From an uncultured Bacilli bacterium (lineage in GTDB: Bacteria > Bacillota_I > Bacilli_A > RF39 > UBA660), in the NCBI GenBank assembly GCA_944363655.1, contig CALVUU010000015.1, forward strand, positions 1-7,803: a DNA stretch of 7,803 nt. Direction: 5' to 3'. The position numbers and the translations under genes are program-made. Below, piece after piece: positions 6,291 to 7,803 of this stretch; the first letter of the stretch is position 1; every line of letters starts with the position of its first letter. The notes beneath the pieces were generated by a model. The model was given only the letters and a program-made list of their open reading frames with translations, made no database searches and was not told the DNA's origin.

Positions 6291-7074
6291 TTCTAATTCT
6301 TCTTACTTCTTCTAAAATTGCTGTTTGTAAAGGTATATCATAATAATCTAACATTTGATTATTTAATTTTTTAAAATCTTTACTAGATATAATAAAACTA
6401 CAATTAGGATAAAACTTATTCCAAATATTATAATCTATTTTATTATTATTGGCTAAATCTAAAACTAAATTATTATCACCATCTATTACTACTGAGTGTT
6501 CAATAAATCCTTTAAATGCCAAAGGCACATAGTAGTAGGCGCCATAATAATTTCCATCTGTTTGGTTTAAAAAATCACTAGTAACATCATGACAAAGACC
6601 TCTTCTATTTTTATTTTCTATATCTGTTATCTGATTAGTTATTTTTATTCTTCCATAATTTGTATCTAATAAAAAATCATTATCTATTTTGGTAATACTT
6701 TGAATAGATAACAAACCTTTAGCTAAATAGTTAAATAATTTTATATAATAATCCCCAGTTTGTAATTGATCAATATACTGAGATAGTACTAATAATTCTT
6801 GGGTATAATTATAATGATATTTATCAAGTATTTCTTTAACTATCTTTAATTTTTTTACATCATTTCTAAATCTTAAACAAGCAATATATAAACTTAAACT
6901 ATCATGAATATCAAATGGAAATAAATATGATGAAATAGGTAAAAGTGCAATAACATCTTCTGTAATTTCATCATTTTTAAAAACATTATATCTCTGACGT
7001 AATCTATAATCTTCAATTAATTCTTTATAAGAATGTTTATTTAAAACTTCTTTTATTTCTTCAAAACTAAACAT
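6286..7074 (-). CDS. Hypothetical protein with possible Cys-His-Asp centre
   Basis: This is a 262-residue protein with no family I can name. No signal peptide or membrane segment is visible, so it is probably cytoplasmic. The N-terminal half (1-125) looks helical. The C-terminal half carries GLCHDVTSDFL (159-169, Cys161), then FIEHSVVIDGDNNLVLDLAN (190-209, His193 and Asp206). This Cys, then His after about 30 residues, then Asp 13 further on is the layout of papain- and transglutaminase-like folds, so a cysteine peptidase or transglutaminase-like enzyme is possible, but only as a hypothesis. GAGGTGA (complement of 7078-7084) lies three to four bases before the ATG, and a consensus promoter lies at 7094-7121. 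It is divergent from the spoVIF-like gene and shares a terminator with der. Confidence 0.75.
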   Translation of the reverse strand: MFSFEEIKEVLNKHSYKELIEDYRLRQRYNVFKNDEITEDVIALLPISSYLFPFDIHDSLSLYIACLRFRNDVKKLKIVKEILDKYHYNYTQELLVLSQYIDQLQTGDYYIKLFNYLAKGLLSIQSITKIDNDFLLDTNYGRIKITNQITDIENKNRRGLCHDVTSDFLNQTDGNYYGAYYYVPLAFKGFIEHSVVIDGDNNLVLDLANNNKIDYNIWNKFYPNCSFIISSKDFKKLNNQMLDYYDIPLQTAILEEVRRIRK

Positions 7075-7093
7075 GTTTCACCTCGAGAAAAGT

Positions 7094-7121
7094 ATTATAC
7101 CATGTATTTAATAATTGTCAA
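7094..7121 (-). promoter_or_regulatory. Consensus sigma-A promoter for the minus-strand gene
   Basis: Reading the minus strand, TTGACA (complement of 7116-7121) is followed by a 16-base spacer and TATAAT (complement of 7094-7099). Both hexamers are perfect, and the promoter lies just upstream of the ribosome binding site of the minus-strand hypothetical gene. This implies strong vegetative expression. Confidence 0.82.
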
Positions 7122-7143
7122 ATAAGCATATACCCATATTTAG

Positions 7144-7152
7144 CATATAATA
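7144..7152 (+). promoter_or_regulatory. Possible -10 region of the spoVIF-like gene
   Basis: CATATAATA contains TATAAT (7146-7151) but also fits the CATAnnnTA form of late sporulation (sigma-K type) -10 elements and is close to the sigma-E form. No good -35 for any of these was found at the right distance, so the sigma factor cannot be decided. Confidence 0.4.
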
Positions 7153-7167
7153 TTTTAGAGGTGAAAC

Positions 7168-7410
7168 ATGAAATTTGGAGATGATTTTTTCAAAAAAGTT
7201 GAAAAAAAGACTAAAGTAGATAAAAATACTATTATATCTCTTGCCCAAAAATTACAAAATGGTAATATGAAAGATGAAGGAACATTAAGAGAGGTAATTG
7301 ATACCCTAAGTCAAATGACTGGTAAAAAAGTAACTGAGGAACAAAAAGAAAAAATAATTAGTAAAATAGTAGATGATAAAGTTCCCCAAGATGTAGATAA
7401 AATGTTTTAA
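7168..7410 (+). CDS. spoVIF: Stage VI sporulation protein F-like (SpoVIF)
   Basis: The 80 residues are close to the usual size of SpoVIF (B. subtilis YjcC), a small protein needed for correct spore coat assembly. The order FFKKVEKKTKVDKNTIISLA (7-26), the LQNGNMKDEGTLREVIDTLS helix (28-47), and TGKKVTEEQKEKIISKIVDD (51-70) matches my memory of the family: a helical domain with a KTGV-like start, NxxDExTxRxxI in the middle and an INxIxxD-type end. It is soluble with no Cys. GAGGTGA (7158-7164) precedes the ATG. A terminator follows, so the gene is monocistronic. It is the best evidence that this organism sporulates. Confidence 0.8.
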   Translation: MKFGDDFFKKVEKKTKVDKNTIISLAQKLQNGNMKDEGTLREVIDTLSQMTGKKVTEEQKEKIISKIVDDKVPQDVDKMF

Positions 7411-7438
7411 TAAGTTTGCTTAAAGTTAATTTTTAATT

Positions 7439-7471
7439 AACAATTAACTACTTGTGGTTAATTGTTTTTTT
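7439..7471 (+). terminator. Intrinsic terminator after the spoVIF-like gene
   Basis: AACAATTAAC (7439-7448) pairs perfectly with GTTAATTGTT (7457-7466) around an eight-base loop, and a run of seven T (7465-7471) follows. The stem is AT-rich but the layout is classic. Confidence 0.82.
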
Positions 7472-7532
7472 AATTTTATTTTATAATTATTTTAGGATAT
7501 ACAATAGTTCGACAAGATATTTAAGTGTTTCT

Positions 7533-7541
7533 TGTTATACT
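7533..7541 (+). promoter_or_regulatory. Extended -10 promoter for the right-edge gene
   Basis: TGTTATACT is an extended -10 (TG, one base, TATACT at 7536-7541). A TTCGAC at 7508-7513 resembles a -35 but the spacer would be 22 bases, too long, so the extended -10 is likely the main determinant. Confidence 0.45.
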
Positions 7542-7562
7542 AAAATAAAGGATTGGATGTTT

Positions 7563-7803
7563 ATGAAAGATAAAAAGAATTTAACTCTACTTTTAGTTGG
7601 GGGTATTACCCTTATTATAGTAACACTTGGTGCAACATATGCATTCTTTCAAAATCAAGGTAGTGGTAGTGGACGTATTGATACAAGTGTTATAACTGGT
7701 ACAACAGATCTATTATCATTTAGTTTTGGTGATTTAATAAATATCCATGCAACAGAAGAAAACTTTGGTAAAAATATGGGAGATTTATCAGATAGTACAA
7801 CAG
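7563..7803 (+). CDS. Secreted protein with SipW-type signal sequence, N-terminal fragment
   Basis: The frame is open from ATG 7563 to the right edge, giving the first 80 residues. The N-terminus is MKDKKN followed by a hydrophobic stretch (7-29) ending LGATYAFF, the form of SipW-dependent signal peptides in TasA/camelysin-type proteins, where cleavage falls near the A-T-Y-A-F-F end. After it come Gly/Ser/Thr-rich residues, VITGTTDLLSFSFGDLINIH (43-62) and ATEENFGKNMG, which suggest an extracellular beta-rich protein. AAAGGA (7547-7552) is the likely ribosome binding site; it is ten bases from ATG 7563 and four from an in-frame ATG at 7557 that would add two residues, so the start could be either. 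From memory, proteins with this N-terminus are multi-copy in uncultured gut Bacilli and some end in domains like that at the left edge of this window; this is not shown here. Confidence 0.8.
   Translation, partial: MKDKKNLTLLLVGGITLIIVTLGATYAFFQNQGSGSGRIDTSVITGTTDLLSFSFGDLINIHATEENFGKNMGDLSDSTT

Larger units (their letters stand above)
7072..7170. repeat. 13-bp inverted repeat at two divergent translation starts
   Basis: CATGTTTCACCTC at 7072-7084 is the exact reverse complement of GAGGTGAAACATG at 7158-7170. Each arm is the ribosome binding site plus start codon of one of the two divergent genes. The simplest reading is two strong Shine-Dalgarno sequences of the same form; a shared regulator site is possible but unsupported. 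Confidence 0.6.

Noticed and set aside
1..7803. CRISPR arrays, tRNA or rRNA genes, insertion sequences, riboswitches
   Set aside because: I looked for regularly spaced repeats, tRNA-like arms, transposase genes and structured long leaders. No gap between genes is longer than about 155 bases, and none of these was seen.

Overview
The window looks like chromosome from an AT-rich, spore-forming member of the Bacillota, most likely an uncultured gut lineage of Bacilli. The evidence is the strongly A/T-biased codon use, AGGAGG-type ribosome binding sites, TGA used as a stop, a SpoVIF-like sporulation protein, a SleB-like cell-wall hydrolase, and engB and der typical of the phylum. The species cannot be fixed from this sequence alone.

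Layout. (1) Positions 1-576 hold the C-terminal 191 residues of a large surface-type protein cut by the left edge. Near its end is a sharply bounded GC-rich island (about 401-505; 56 of 100 bases in 401-500 are G or C). In its core 14 of 21 consecutive codons end in C and encode Asn, Tyr, Ser, His, Asp, Gly or Arg. This is the footprint expected when AAC codons of a template repeat are adenine-mutagenised, so I read it as the variable region of a diversity-generating retroelement (DGR). A strong GC-rich hairpin (587-620) follows the stop codon. No reverse transcriptase or template repeat is in the window. (2) Positions 680-2136 hold a two-gene operon: a LiaF-like membrane protein overlapping by four bases with a DUF4097-type beta-repeat protein, which resembles a cell-envelope stress module. 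(3) A convergent small gene of unknown function (2123-2491, minus) carries in its antisense strand a candidate terminator for that operon. (4) Positions 2577-3912 hold a SleB-like hydrolase overlapping a YdcF/DUF218 protein. (5) Positions 3946-6279 hold engB, a type IV prepilin-like gene and der, in that order, with a near-consensus promoter before engB and a 12-bp terminator stem after der. (6) A minus-strand gene of unknown function (6286-7074), with a Cys/His/Asp pattern suggestive of a papain- or transglutaminase-like fold, is divergent from a spoVIF-like gene (7168-7410). (7) From 7563 to the right edge is the start of a secreted protein with a SipW-type signal sequence.

How it fits together. 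The middle is housekeeping (ribosome assembly GTPases EngB and Der) mixed with envelope and sporulation genes. The two edges carry secreted or surface proteins. From memory of such genomes, the N-terminus at the right edge and the DGR-diversified C-terminus at the left edge are of kinds that can occur in one protein family, so the window may lie between two members of a multi-copy surface family. That link is inference. The DGR target is the most interesting object here; DGRs as a class are already known, so what would be new is this target, its remote template and its repertoire.
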